DNA of 64,000 nucleotides, from NCBI RefSeq assembly GCF_050563525.1, contig NZ_JBNXUN010000003.1:372001-436000 (forward strand), read 5' to 3'. Positions 17,020 through 24,768 of the stretch are shown here, in pieces. The notes under the pieces are model-generated. The model was not told the DNA's origin and ran no database searches. It saw nothing but the letters and a program-made list of their open reading frames with translations. Source of the DNA: Falsiroseomonas sp050563525 (lineage in GTDB: Bacteria; Pseudomonadota; Alphaproteobacteria; Acetobacterales; Acetobacteraceae). Both the position numbers and the translations under genes were made by a program. Numbering within the stretch: the first letter of the stretch is position 1; each line of letters opens with the position of its first letter.

Positions 17020-18192
17020 TCACTCCCGTTCCATGATGAGGGTGGCGCTGCCGTGGCGGTGGCCGAGCAGGCCGCCGGTGCCATGTGCGAGCGCCAGGCT
17101 GCAATCGGCGACCTGCACCGACGGGTGGGCCTCGCCGCGCAACTGGCGGACGGCCTCGATCACCTTGGTCATGCCGCCACGGTTGGCCGGGTGGTTGTTG
17201 CAGAGGCCGCCGCCATCGGTGTTGAAGGGCAGCTTGCCAACACCCGATATCAGGTTGCCGTCGCGCACGAACCTGCCGCCCTCGCCTTTGGCGCAGAAGC
17301 CGAGGTCCTCCAGCTGGATCAGCACGGTGATGGTGAAGCTGTCGTAGATGCTGGCGTAGCGCATGTCGGCAGGCTTCAGGCCGGCTTCCTCGAAGGCGCG
17401 GGCGCCGGAGTACCGGGCGCCGGAAAAGGTCAGGTCGGGATAGCCGCCGAACTGGCCTTTCATCGACTCGCCGGTGCCGCGCACCACGACGACAGGACGC
17501 TTCAGGCTGCGGGCGATCTCGGGCCGCGCAACCACCAGGGCGCCGCCGCCATCGCTGATGACGCAGCAATCCAAGCGGTGCAGCGGGTCCGCCACCAAGG
17601 GGGAATTGACCACCTCCTCCACGGTCACCGGCTTCTTCAGCATGGCGTGCGGGTTGTGCTGCGCGTGCTGGCTGGCGGCGACCTTGATCCAGGCGAGATC
17701 TTCGCTGGTGGTGCCGAATTCGTGCATGTGGAGCATGGCGCACAGCGCGTAGCTGCCGGCGACGGTGCGGCCCATCGGGATCTCGAAGGGATCGTCCGGT
17801 ACGCTGGCATTCTGGGCGCGGGCGGCGGTGCCGGTGGCCATTCCCTCGGAGCGCGGGCGTCCGGCCAAGGTGATCAGCGCCACGTTGCAGCGGCCGAGCG
17901 CGATAGCCGCCGCGGCATGGGCAACATGGGCCAGGTAGGAGGACCCTCCGATATCGGTCGAATCGACATGGCTCAGACGGTCCAGGCCCAGGTAGTCGGC
18001 CATCGCCAGGGGACCCATACCGGGCGCGTCGCCGGCGCAGAAATAGCCATCGACGTCGTCCTTCGTCAGGCCAGCATCGGCCAGCGCGCCGTAGGCGACC
18101 TCTGCATGCAGTTGCGCCACGGATTTGTCTTCAGCCTTGCGGGTCGGATGTTCGAAGGCTCCAACGATGCAGGCGCGGCCGCGAAGGCTCAT
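17020..18192 (-). CDS. Thiolase-like protein (lipid-transfer/Ltp2 type)
   Basis: A 390-residue thiolase-fold protein: N-terminal GRACIVGAFEHPTRKAEDKS, C-terminal NTDGGGLCNNHPANRGGM and LALAHGTGGLLGHRHGSAT. At the place of the nucleophilic Cys of true thiolases the sequence reads DIGGSSYLAHVAHAA, so that Cys is absent. Cys-less thiolase-like proteins coupled to DUF35 include Ltp2-type retro-aldolases of steroid side-chain breakdown (known family chemistry). The DUF35 partner follows immediately. The substrate here is unknown: an acyl-CoA aldol-type cleavage is the best guess. Confidence 0.85.
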   Translation of the reverse strand: MSLRGRACIVGAFEHPTRKAEDKSVAQLHAEVAYGALADAGLTKDDVDGYFCAGDAPGMGPLAMADYLGLDRLSHVDSTDIGGSSYLAHVAHAAAAIALGRCNVALITLAGRPRSEGMATGTAARAQNASVPDDPFEIPMGRTVAGSYALCAMLHMHEFGTTSEDLAWIKVAASQHAQHNPHAMLKKPVTVEEVVNSPLVADPLHRLDCCVISDGGGALVVARPEIARSLKRPVVVVRGTGESMKGQFGGYPDLTFSGARYSGARAFEEAGLKPADMRYASIYDSFTITVLIQLEDLGFCAKGEGGRFVRDGNLISGVGKLPFNTDGGGLCNNHPANRGGMTKVIEAVRQLRGEAHPSVQVADCSLALAHGTGGLLGHRHGSATLIMERE

Positions 18193-18305
18193 ATCTGGAC
18201 GTGTCCCAGCAGGTTCGGGGCGGAGGGTGCCGCCAAGGGCCGCGCGCGTCCAGCATCCCCCTTCTGCACGGATGCGCTATGCTGGAGGGATCGAGGAGGC
18301 GTTCC

Positions 18306-19649
18306 ATGGACATCACCCCGCAACAGAGCTTCGTGACGGCAGCCAATGCCGGCTACATGTCCGGCTTCGGCAACGGCTTTGAGACGGAGGCGCTGCCCGG
18401 CGCCCTGCCCGTCGGCCGCAATTCGCCGCAGCGCTGTGCCTATGGGCTGTATGCCGAGCAGCTTTCGGGCAGCCCCTTCACGGCGCCGCGCGCCAGCAAT
18501 GCGCGGTCCTGGCTGTACCGTATCCGCCCGACCGTCTCCCATATCGGCCGCTTCGCGCCGCGCGATCCCGGCCTGTGGCGCAGCGCGCCCTGCGCCGAGG
18601 AGTCCGGCCTGCCGATCCAGCCGCTGCGCTGGGACCCGCTGCCAATCCCGGATTCGGGCGAGACCTTCCTGACCGGCATGCGCACCATCACCACCTGCGG
18701 CGACGTCTCCGCCCAGACCGGCATGGCGGCCAGCATCGCGCTGGTGACGCGCAGCATGGTGGATGAGACCTTCTGGAATTCCGACGCCGAGATGATGGTG
18801 GTGCCGCAGCAGGGCCGCCTGCGTTTCCGGACCGAGTTCGGCGTGGTCGACGTAGCGCCGGGCGAGATCGCGGTGATGCCGCGTGGGGTGAAGTTCCGGG
18901 TCGAGCTGTTCGATGAGACACCGGCCCGCGCCTATGTCTGCGAGAACTACGGCGGCGCCTTCACCCTGCCGGAACGTGGCCCGATCGGCGCCAACTGCCT
19001 GGCGAACCAGCGCGACTTCCTCTCCCCCACCGCAGCCTATGAGGATGTGGAGCGGCCGCAGCTTGTCGTGGTGAAGTGGGGCGGGCAGCTCTGGCAGGCG
19101 GAAATCGGGCATTCGCCGCTGGACGTGGTCGCCTGGCATGGCAACTACGCGCCCTACAAATACGACCTCTCCCGGTTTTCCCCGGTCGGGCCGCTGCTGT
19201 TCGACCATGCGGACCCGTCGATCTTCACCACGCTGACGGCGCCCTCCGAGACGCCAGGCACGGCCAATATCGACTTCGTGCTGTTCCCGGAGCGCTGGAT
19301 GGTGGCGGAGAACACCTTCCGGCCACCCTGGTACCACATGAACCTGATGAGCGAGTTCATGGGGCTGATCCTGGGACAGTACGACGCCAAGCCGCAGGGC
19401 TTCGTGCCGGGCGGTTTCTCCCTGCACAACTGCATGCTGCCGCACGGGCCGGATGCGGAGGCCTTCCAGAAGGCCAGTACCGTGGAGCTGGCGCCGCACA
19501 AGCTGACCAACACCATGGCCTTCATGCTGGAGACCCGGCTGCCGCAGCGCGTCACCGCCTATGCGGCCGGGCTGCCGCAGCGGCAGCAGGATTACGAGGC
19601 CTGCTGGTCCGGCCTGCGGAAGACTTTTGATCCGGCGCGGCGGGGCTGA
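18306..19649 (+). CDS. hmgA: Homogentisate 1,2-dioxygenase
   Basis: Iron(II) dioxygenase opening the homogentisate ring to maleylacetoacetate in Tyr/Phe breakdown. It has 447 residues. It starts at MDITPQQSF after a strong GAGGAGG site; the 35 codons upstream are not part of the family. The family start YMSGFGNGFETEALPGALP, mid region FVLFPERWMVAENTFRPPWYHMN and HGPDAEAFQKAS carry the metal-binding residues. fahA follows after 2 bases. No maleylacetoacetate isomerase gene is in the window. Confidence 0.96.
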   Translation: MDITPQQSFVTAANAGYMSGFGNGFETEALPGALPVGRNSPQRCAYGLYAEQLSGSPFTAPRASNARSWLYRIRPTVSHIGRFAPRDPGLWRSAPCAEESGLPIQPLRWDPLPIPDSGETFLTGMRTITTCGDVSAQTGMAASIALVTRSMVDETFWNSDAEMMVVPQQGRLRFRTEFGVVDVAPGEIAVMPRGVKFRVELFDETPARAYVCENYGGAFTLPERGPIGANCLANQRDFLSPTAAYEDVERPQLVVVKWGGQLWQAEIGHSPLDVVAWHGNYAPYKYDLSRFSPVGPLLFDHADPSIFTTLTAPSETPGTANIDFVLFPERWMVAENTFRPPWYHMNLMSEFMGLILGQYDAKPQGFVPGGFSLHNCMLPHGPDAEAFQKASTVELAPHKLTNTMAFMLETRLPQRVTAYAAGLPQRQQDYEACWSGLRKTFDPARRG

Positions 19650-19651
19650 GG

Positions 19652-20923
19652 GTGTTGGACCACACACATGATGCGGGGCGGCGGAGCTTCGTCGCATCGG
19701 CCAACGGGCATGCCGATTTCCCGATCCAGAACCTGCCGCTGGGCATCTTCTCGACCGCCGGCGGGGCGCGTCGGGCCGGGATCGCGATTGGCGACATGAT
19801 CCTGGACCTGGCCGCGGCGCTTGAGGCAGGACTGCTGGCCGGGGTGGCGGCGGAGGCGGTGGCGGCGACGAGGGACGGCACGCTGAACGGGCTGTTCGCG
19901 CTCGGCGCCGCGCCGCGGCACGCGCTGCGGGCCCAGCTTTCGGACATGCTGGTCGAGGGCGCCGACGGGAAGGTTCCGGTTCTGCACGACCCGAAGGACT
20001 GCACGCTGCATCTACCGGCGCGGATCGGCGACTACACGGATTTCTACGCCGGCATCCAGCACGCCACCAATGTCGGCGCGCTGTTCCGGCCGGACAATCC
20101 GCTGCTGCCGAACTACAAGCACGTACCCATCGGCTACCACGGCCGCGCCAGCTCCATCGTGCCATCCGGCACGGCGCTGCGACGGCCGAACGGGCAGCGC
20201 AAGCCGGCGGCGGAGGCGGAGCCGAGCTTTGGGCCGAGCCGGAACCTGGATTATGAATTGGAACTCGGCATCTGGATCGGCCCGGGCAACGCGCTGGGCG
20301 AGCCGATCCCGATCGCGCAGGCCGGCGGCCACATTGCCGGCTACGGGCTGCTGAACGACTGGTCGGCGCGCGACATCCAGGGTTGGGAATACCAGCCGCT
20401 CGGGCCGTTCCTGGCCAAGAACTTCTGCTCGACGATCAGCCCCTGGGTGATCACGCCGGAGGCGCTGGCGCCCTTCATGGTGGCGCAGCCGGCGCGGCCG
20501 GAAGGCGATCCGAAGCCGATGGACTATCTTTGGGACGCGGCGGACCAGCAAGGTGGCGCGCTCGGGCTGGAGCTGGAGGTCTGGCTGACCGTGCCGGGCG
20601 CGGAGCCCTTCCGCCTCTCGCACGGCGACGCGCAGGGGCTGTACTGGACGCCGGCGCAGATGGTGGCACACCACACCTGCGGCGGCTGCAACCTGCAACC
20701 TGGCGACCTGTTCGGCACCGGCACCATCTCCACCGCCACCGGCTATGGATCGCTGCTGGAAATCACGCAGGGCGGGCGGAAGCCGCTGACGCTGCCATCC
20801 GGCGCCACGCGGCGTTTCCTGGAAGATGGCGACAGCATCACGCTACGGGCACGGGCACGGCGCGAAGGCTTCGCCGGAATCGGCTTCGGCGACTGCACCG
20901 GCACCATCCTGTCAAAGACTTGA
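19652..20923 (+). CDS. fahA: Fumarylacetoacetase
   Basis: Hydrolyses fumarylacetoacetate to fumarate and acetoacetate, the last step of homogentisate degradation. It has 423 residues, a usual length. The N-terminal SH3-like domain includes NLPLGIFSTAGGARRAG; the catalytic domain has DYTDFYAGIQHATNVG and YHGRASSIVPSG, metal ligand region DYELELGIWIG and LNDWSARDIQGWEYQPLGPF. GTG at 19652 is the start just behind the hmgA stop; a TTG one codon later is an alternative. Confidence 0.95.
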   Translation: MLDHTHDAGRRSFVASANGHADFPIQNLPLGIFSTAGGARRAGIAIGDMILDLAAALEAGLLAGVAAEAVAATRDGTLNGLFALGAAPRHALRAQLSDMLVEGADGKVPVLHDPKDCTLHLPARIGDYTDFYAGIQHATNVGALFRPDNPLLPNYKHVPIGYHGRASSIVPSGTALRRPNGQRKPAAEAEPSFGPSRNLDYELELGIWIGPGNALGEPIPIAQAGGHIAGYGLLNDWSARDIQGWEYQPLGPFLAKNFCSTISPWVITPEALAPFMVAQPARPEGDPKPMDYLWDAADQQGGALGLELEVWLTVPGAEPFRLSHGDAQGLYWTPAQMVAHHTCGGCNLQPGDLFGTGTISTATGYGSLLEITQGGRKPLTLPSGATRRFLEDGDSITLRARARREGFAGIGFGDCTGTILSKT

Positions 20924-20951
20924 GAGACGGCGCCTGAGAGGAGACCACTGC

Positions 20952-21923
20952 ATGTCCGACCTGCCGAAACGGGTTGAGTTCCGCGAGGAAGGCCCGCGCG
21001 AGGGCTTCCAGATCGAGAAGACCATCTTCCCGCTGGCCGATCGCGTGAAGCTGGTGGAGGCGCTGGCCGAAACAGGGTTGCACCATATCCAGGTGGCCAG
21101 CTTCGTCAGCCCGAAGCACGTCCCGCAGATGGCCGACAGCGAGGCCTTCTTCGCCGCAATCCGCCGCAGGCCGGACGTGCACTATGCCGGCCTGTGGCTG
21201 AACGAGCAGGGTTTTCGACGCGCGCTTGCGACCCCGGGCGTCGATCTCGCCGGGAAAATTTCCCTCTATGCCTCGGACGAATTCGCCCGGAAGAACAATG
21301 GCTGTTCGGCGGAGGAGATGGCGAACCGGCAGAAGCGCTGGCTCGAATTCTACGCCGAGGCCGGGCTGAAGCCGGACTTCGCCATCATCATGGCCGCCTT
21401 CGGCTGCAACTACGAGGGCGATATCCCGCCTGAGCGCGTGGTCGCCTTGGCTCGCTACGCCCGCGACATCTGTTCAGAACGTGGCGAGAAACTCCCGAAG
21501 ATCTTCCTCGCCGACACCATGGGCTGGGGTAATCCGGAGCAGACCCGCAGATTGGTCGGGATGGTGCGGGAGGCGCTGCCGGAGGTGCGGCTCGGCCTGC
21601 ACCTGCACGATACGCGCGGCCTCGGCACCGCCAATGTCATGGCGGCGCTGGAGATGGGGGTGGATCTGTTCGACAGCAGCGTCGCCGGCCTCGGCGGCTG
21701 TCCCTTCGCCGCGCATGGCGATGCCGGAGCGGCAGGCAATGTGTGCACCGAGGACCTTGTGTTCCTGTGCCACGAGCTGGGCATCGAGACCGGCATCGAC
21801 CTGGAGGCGTTGGTGGAGTGCGCCCGCATGGCGGAGCGCATCATCGGCCGCCGGCTGAACGGCCGGGTGATGCACGCCGGGTCACTGGCGAAGTACCGCG
21901 CGAAGCAGGGCCTGGCGGCGTGA
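20952..21923 (+). CDS. Hydroxymethylglutaryl-CoA lyase family protein
   Basis: A DRE-TIM metallolyase of 323 residues that would split 3-hydroxy-3-methylglutaryl-CoA, or a close analogue, to acetyl-CoA and a keto acid. It shows the N-terminal EEGPREGFQIEK, AFGCNYEGDIPPERV, the HxH metal site in GLHLHDTRGLG, and the HMGL signature LFDSSVAGLGGCPFA with its catalytic Cys. It has a GAGAGGAGA site. It lies 28 bases after fahA and shares GTGA with a CoA-transferase, so acetoacetate and acyl-CoA chemistry are linked to tyrosine degradation here. The exact substrate is inferred. Confidence 0.88.
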   Translation: MSDLPKRVEFREEGPREGFQIEKTIFPLADRVKLVEALAETGLHHIQVASFVSPKHVPQMADSEAFFAAIRRRPDVHYAGLWLNEQGFRRALATPGVDLAGKISLYASDEFARKNNGCSAEEMANRQKRWLEFYAEAGLKPDFAIIMAAFGCNYEGDIPPERVVALARYARDICSERGEKLPKIFLADTMGWGNPEQTRRLVGMVREALPEVRLGLHLHDTRGLGTANVMAALEMGVDLFDSSVAGLGGCPFAAHGDAGAAGNVCTEDLVFLCHELGIETGIDLEALVECARMAERIIGRRLNGRVMHAGSLAKYRAKQGLAA

Positions 21924-23059
21924 GGCCGCTGGAGGGCATCAAGGTCGTCGAAGTTGGCCAGGTCTTCGCCGGCCCCTTTGCCGGCGCGATCCTGGCCGAC
22001 CTTGGCGCCGACGTGATCAAGGTGGAGAAGCCCGAGGGCGGTGACGATGCTCGCCAGATGGGGCGTGCCTTCCGGCACGGCGACGCGCTGGTCTTCCACG
22101 AATTCAACCGCGGCAAGCGCAGTATCGCGCTCGACCTGAAGGCGCCGGAGGGCGTGGCATCGCTGCATGGGCTGCTCGAGCAGGCGGATATCCTGGTGCA
22201 CAACATGCGGCCGGGGGTGCCGGACTCGCTCGGCCTCGGGGCGGCGGAGACCACGGCGCGGCATCCGCGGTTGATCTATTGCGAGATGGGCGCCTTCGGC
22301 CATCTCGGCCCGATGCGCGACCAGCCGGGCTACGAGCCGCTGCTGCAGGCCTTCGGCGGGCTGTCCTCCATCACCGGTGAGCCGGGGGGGCCGCCGGTGC
22401 GGATGGGCGCCAGCGTGGTGGACCAGGGCACCGGCATGTGGACGGTGATCGGCGCGCTGGCTGCCCTGCAACAGCGGGCCCGGACCGGGCGCGGCTGCGT
22501 CATCAACACATCCCTGTTCGAGACCGCCTTCACCTGGGCGAACCAGAAGGTTTCCGCCTATGTGAACCAGGGAGAGGAGCCGGTGCGCCACGCCTCCGGC
22601 CATCCTGGCTTCGTGCCCTACGAGGCGTTCGACGCCGCAGATGCGCCGCTGCTGGTCTGCTGCGGCAATGACCGGCTGTTCGCGAAATTCGCCCGGGTTT
22701 TGGGACATGGCGAATGGCCTGCCGATGCGCGCTTTGCCACCAACCGGGACCGGCTGGCGCACAAGGACGACCTGCTGCCGCTGATCCGCGATATCCTGCG
22801 CGTCCGGCGGCGCGCCGAATGGCTTGGCCTGCTGGTGGAGGCTGGCGTGCCCTGCGCCCCGATCAACACCATCCCGGAAATGCTGGCGGAGCCGCAGGCC
22901 GCGGCAATGGACATGCTGGTGACACCGCCAGGCGAGGATTTTCAGGTCGTCGCCTTGCCGATCAGTTTTGACGGCAGCCGCCCTGCCCCGGGAGCTGGTG
23001 CGCCGCGACTGGACCAGCACCGGGGTGCAGAATTCAGAGCAACGCCTTCGGGGCGCTGA
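21920..23059 (+). CDS. CaiB/BaiF family CoA-transferase
   Basis: A family III CoA-transferase (379 residues): N-terminal LEGIKVVEVGQVFAGPFAGAI and LGADVIKVEKPEGGDDAR, FNRGKRSIALDLK with following VHNMRPG, and GMWTVIGALAALQQR. The catalytic Asp of the family lies in the VVDQGTG segment. It moves CoA between carboxylic acids; the pair is unknown. The GTG start at 21920 overlaps the lyase stop. Its last 26 bases overlap the 3' end of the opposite DUF6285 gene. Confidence 0.88.
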   Translation: MRPLEGIKVVEVGQVFAGPFAGAILADLGADVIKVEKPEGGDDARQMGRAFRHGDALVFHEFNRGKRSIALDLKAPEGVASLHGLLEQADILVHNMRPGVPDSLGLGAAETTARHPRLIYCEMGAFGHLGPMRDQPGYEPLLQAFGGLSSITGEPGGPPVRMGASVVDQGTGMWTVIGALAALQQRARTGRGCVINTSLFETAFTWANQKVSAYVNQGEEPVRHASGHPGFVPYEAFDAADAPLLVCCGNDRLFAKFARVLGHGEWPADARFATNRDRLAHKDDLLPLIRDILRVRRRAEWLGLLVEAGVPCAPINTIPEMLAEPQAAAMDMLVTPPGEDFQVVALPISFDGSRPAPGAGAPRLDQHRGAEFRATPSGR

Positions 23060-23387
23060 CGGTCGCGCGCAGGCGCGCATAGTCGTGCAACCAATGGGCA
23101 ATTTCGGCGTGGCTGGCCGCGCCCGGGTCGTGCAGACCGTCCCGGATTTCCTCGGACAGGCATTGCAGCAGCCGGGAATCCGGCGCGGCAACCAGCCCGC
23201 GGAGGCGCTGTTGCAGGGCCTGCTGCCATTCCTGTCCAGCCGTCGCCTCCCGCAATGCCAGGCCGATGGCGGCGGCGACCATGCGCGCGGCGATGGACTT
23301 CTCCGGCGGCAGGGCCGGCAAGATGTCTTCCATCAGCAGGCTTCGCGCCGTGGCCAGAAGGTTGGCGGCATCGGGTTTCTCCAGCAT
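23034..23387 (-). CDS. DUF6285 domain protein
   Basis: A 117-residue helical protein beginning MLEKPDAANLLATARSLL, with the pattern I associate with DUF6285, a small family found beside APH-type phosphotransferases and acyl-CoA dehydrogenases. It is coupled to the phosphotransferase by TGATG (23387). Its end overlaps the opposing CoA-transferase. No catalytic residues are recognisable; it is probably an accessory to the phosphotransferase. The acyl-CoA dehydrogenase often found with this pair is absent. Confidence 0.75.
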   Translation of the reverse strand: MLEKPDAANLLATARSLLMEDILPALPPEKSIAARMVAAAIGLALREATAGQEWQQALQQRLRGLVAAPDSRLLQCLSEEIRDGLHDPGAASHAEIAHWLHDYARLRATVSAPKALL

Positions 23388-24391
23388 CAGAGCCTCCCTG
23401 GCATCCGGTCGACCTGCGCCAGGATATCCCACTCCAACTCCGGCACGATATGCCCGGTCAGCGCCAGTTCCAGGCTGCGTTCCTGACCCGAGAGATGCCG
23501 TGCCGCCTGGTCCGCGGCGATGACGGCCCAGCGGATGGTGGCCAGCAACTCCCACCACGGCAGCCGCGACGCATCGATCCGGCTGCCCGATTCATCCTCG
23601 TAGGCGGCATGAAGGGCGGCGCGGCGGCCGATGCCGCCGGCTTCCTGCGCGACATTCCCGAAGCGCCAGCACTTCGCGCAGAACCAACCCAGATCGGCAT
23701 GCGGATCGCCCCAGCCGGCGAATTCCCAATCCAGCACGGCGGCGACTCCGGACTCCGTCAGCATGACGTTGCCGGTGCGGAAATCATTGTGGCACAGCAC
23801 GGCGGGCAGCGGCGGTGGCGCATTGCGCTCCAGCGCGCGAAGTCCCCATTCCAGCACCGGCCGCGGCGTGCCGGCGGCGTCCAGCCGTTCGCGCAGGGCG
23901 GCAATGGCGGCAAGGGCCGGGTCCGCCGGCGGGGCGCCCAGGAAGGCGAGACCCGCATGGGGCGGATGGATGGTGTGGATGCGCGCAAGCTCGCGCCCGA
24001 GCGCCGCCACCAGCATGTCGCGTCCCGCCCGGTCGGCAAACTCCCGCACGACGCGGTGTGGCGTGGCCAGTCCCTCGATCCGCGCCATGATGAAGAAGGG
24101 CCGACCGATGACGGCAATGTCGTTGCAGAGGTAGATCGGCTTCGGCACCGTGACGCCGGCCGCGCGTGCGGCCCGCAGCAGGGCGAATTCCTGCGCGCGG
24201 GAATGGCTGACCGCAAGCACCGCCGGGGCATCCGTGCGCAGCACCCAGGCCTGAGGCTCGCCACGCAGCAGGACGTCGAGCGACCAGTTCTGCTGGATGG
24301 CTCCACCTGACAGGCGCTTCAGCCCGGTGATCTGGAGCCCGGGGTCGCCGGTGGTCTGTACCAGCCAGTAGCGCAGTTCGCCTTCGTCCAT
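23387..24391 (-). CDS. Phosphotransferase family protein (APH/ACAD10-like)
   Basis: A kinase-like fold of 334 residues: N-lobe LKRLSGGAIQQNWSLDV and the nucleotide-binding WVLRTDA, then catalytic loop VLCHNDFRTGNVML (Asp base, Asn metal ligand) and the metal Asp in VLDWEFAGWGDPHADLGWF. ACAD10/11-type members phosphorylate hydroxyacyl-CoAs before dehydration; that is known of the family, not shown here. It starts 5 bases after the receiver gene and is coupled to DUF6285, so the kinase, receiver, this enzyme and DUF6285 look like one operon. Confidence 0.87.
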   Translation of the reverse strand: MDEGELRYWLVQTTGDPGLQITGLKRLSGGAIQQNWSLDVLLRGEPQAWVLRTDAPAVLAVSHSRAQEFALLRAARAAGVTVPKPIYLCNDIAVIGRPFFIMARIEGLATPHRVVREFADRAGRDMLVAALGRELARIHTIHPPHAGLAFLGAPPADPALAAIAALRERLDAAGTPRPVLEWGLRALERNAPPPLPAVLCHNDFRTGNVMLTESGVAAVLDWEFAGWGDPHADLGWFCAKCWRFGNVAQEAGGIGRRAALHAAYEDESGSRIDASRLPWWELLATIRWAVIAADQAARHLSGQERSLELALTGHIVPELEWDILAQVDRMPGRL

Positions 24392-24396
24392 CAGGC

Positions 24397-24768
24397 CTAG
24401 CGTCCGGGCAGCAGCTTGCGGAGTTCCGCCAGCACCGCATCCATGTCGAGCGGCTTCGGGAAAAGGCTGACCGGCGCTTCGCCGTCACGGCCAAAGGATG
24501 CGGCACCGCCGAAAGGCGCGTAGCCCGTCATCACCACCACGGGCAGATCGGGTCGCGCGGCCCGAAGGGCGCGGATCAGCGCCGATCCATCCAGCCGCGG
24601 CATCCGCAGGTCGGTCAGCAACAGGTCCGGCGGACGCAACTCCGCGGCTTCGAGGGCGGCCTGGCCATCCGGGGCCAGCACGACCTCATAGCCCTCCCGC
24701 AGCAATTCATCCTCGATCGCCATAGCGGCGAGGCCCTCATCCTCCGCAACCAGAATCGTCCATGCCAT
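24397..24768 (-). CDS. Single-domain response regulator
   Basis: A stand-alone receiver of 123 residues: ILVAEDEGLAAMAIEDEL (acidic pocket), phospho-acceptor in LLLTDLRMPRLDG, VVVMTGYAPF, and the conserved Lys in LFPKPLDMDAVL. It has no output domain. Its ATG overlaps the upstream kinase stop (TGATG), so it is the natural phospho-partner of the ethylene-receptor-like kinase. A CheY-like protein of this kind acts by binding another protein or as a phosphorelay step. Confidence 0.9.
   Translation of the reverse strand: MAWTILVAEDEGLAAMAIEDELLREGYEVVLAPDGQAALEAAELRPPDLLLTDLRMPRLDGSALIRALRAARPDLPVVVMTGYAPFGGAASFGRDGEAPVSLFPKPLDMDAVLAELRKLLPGR

Noticed and set aside
20012..20698. Open frame opposite fahA
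   Set aside because: It is a shadow of a well-conserved gene; its Arg-rich translation resembles no family.
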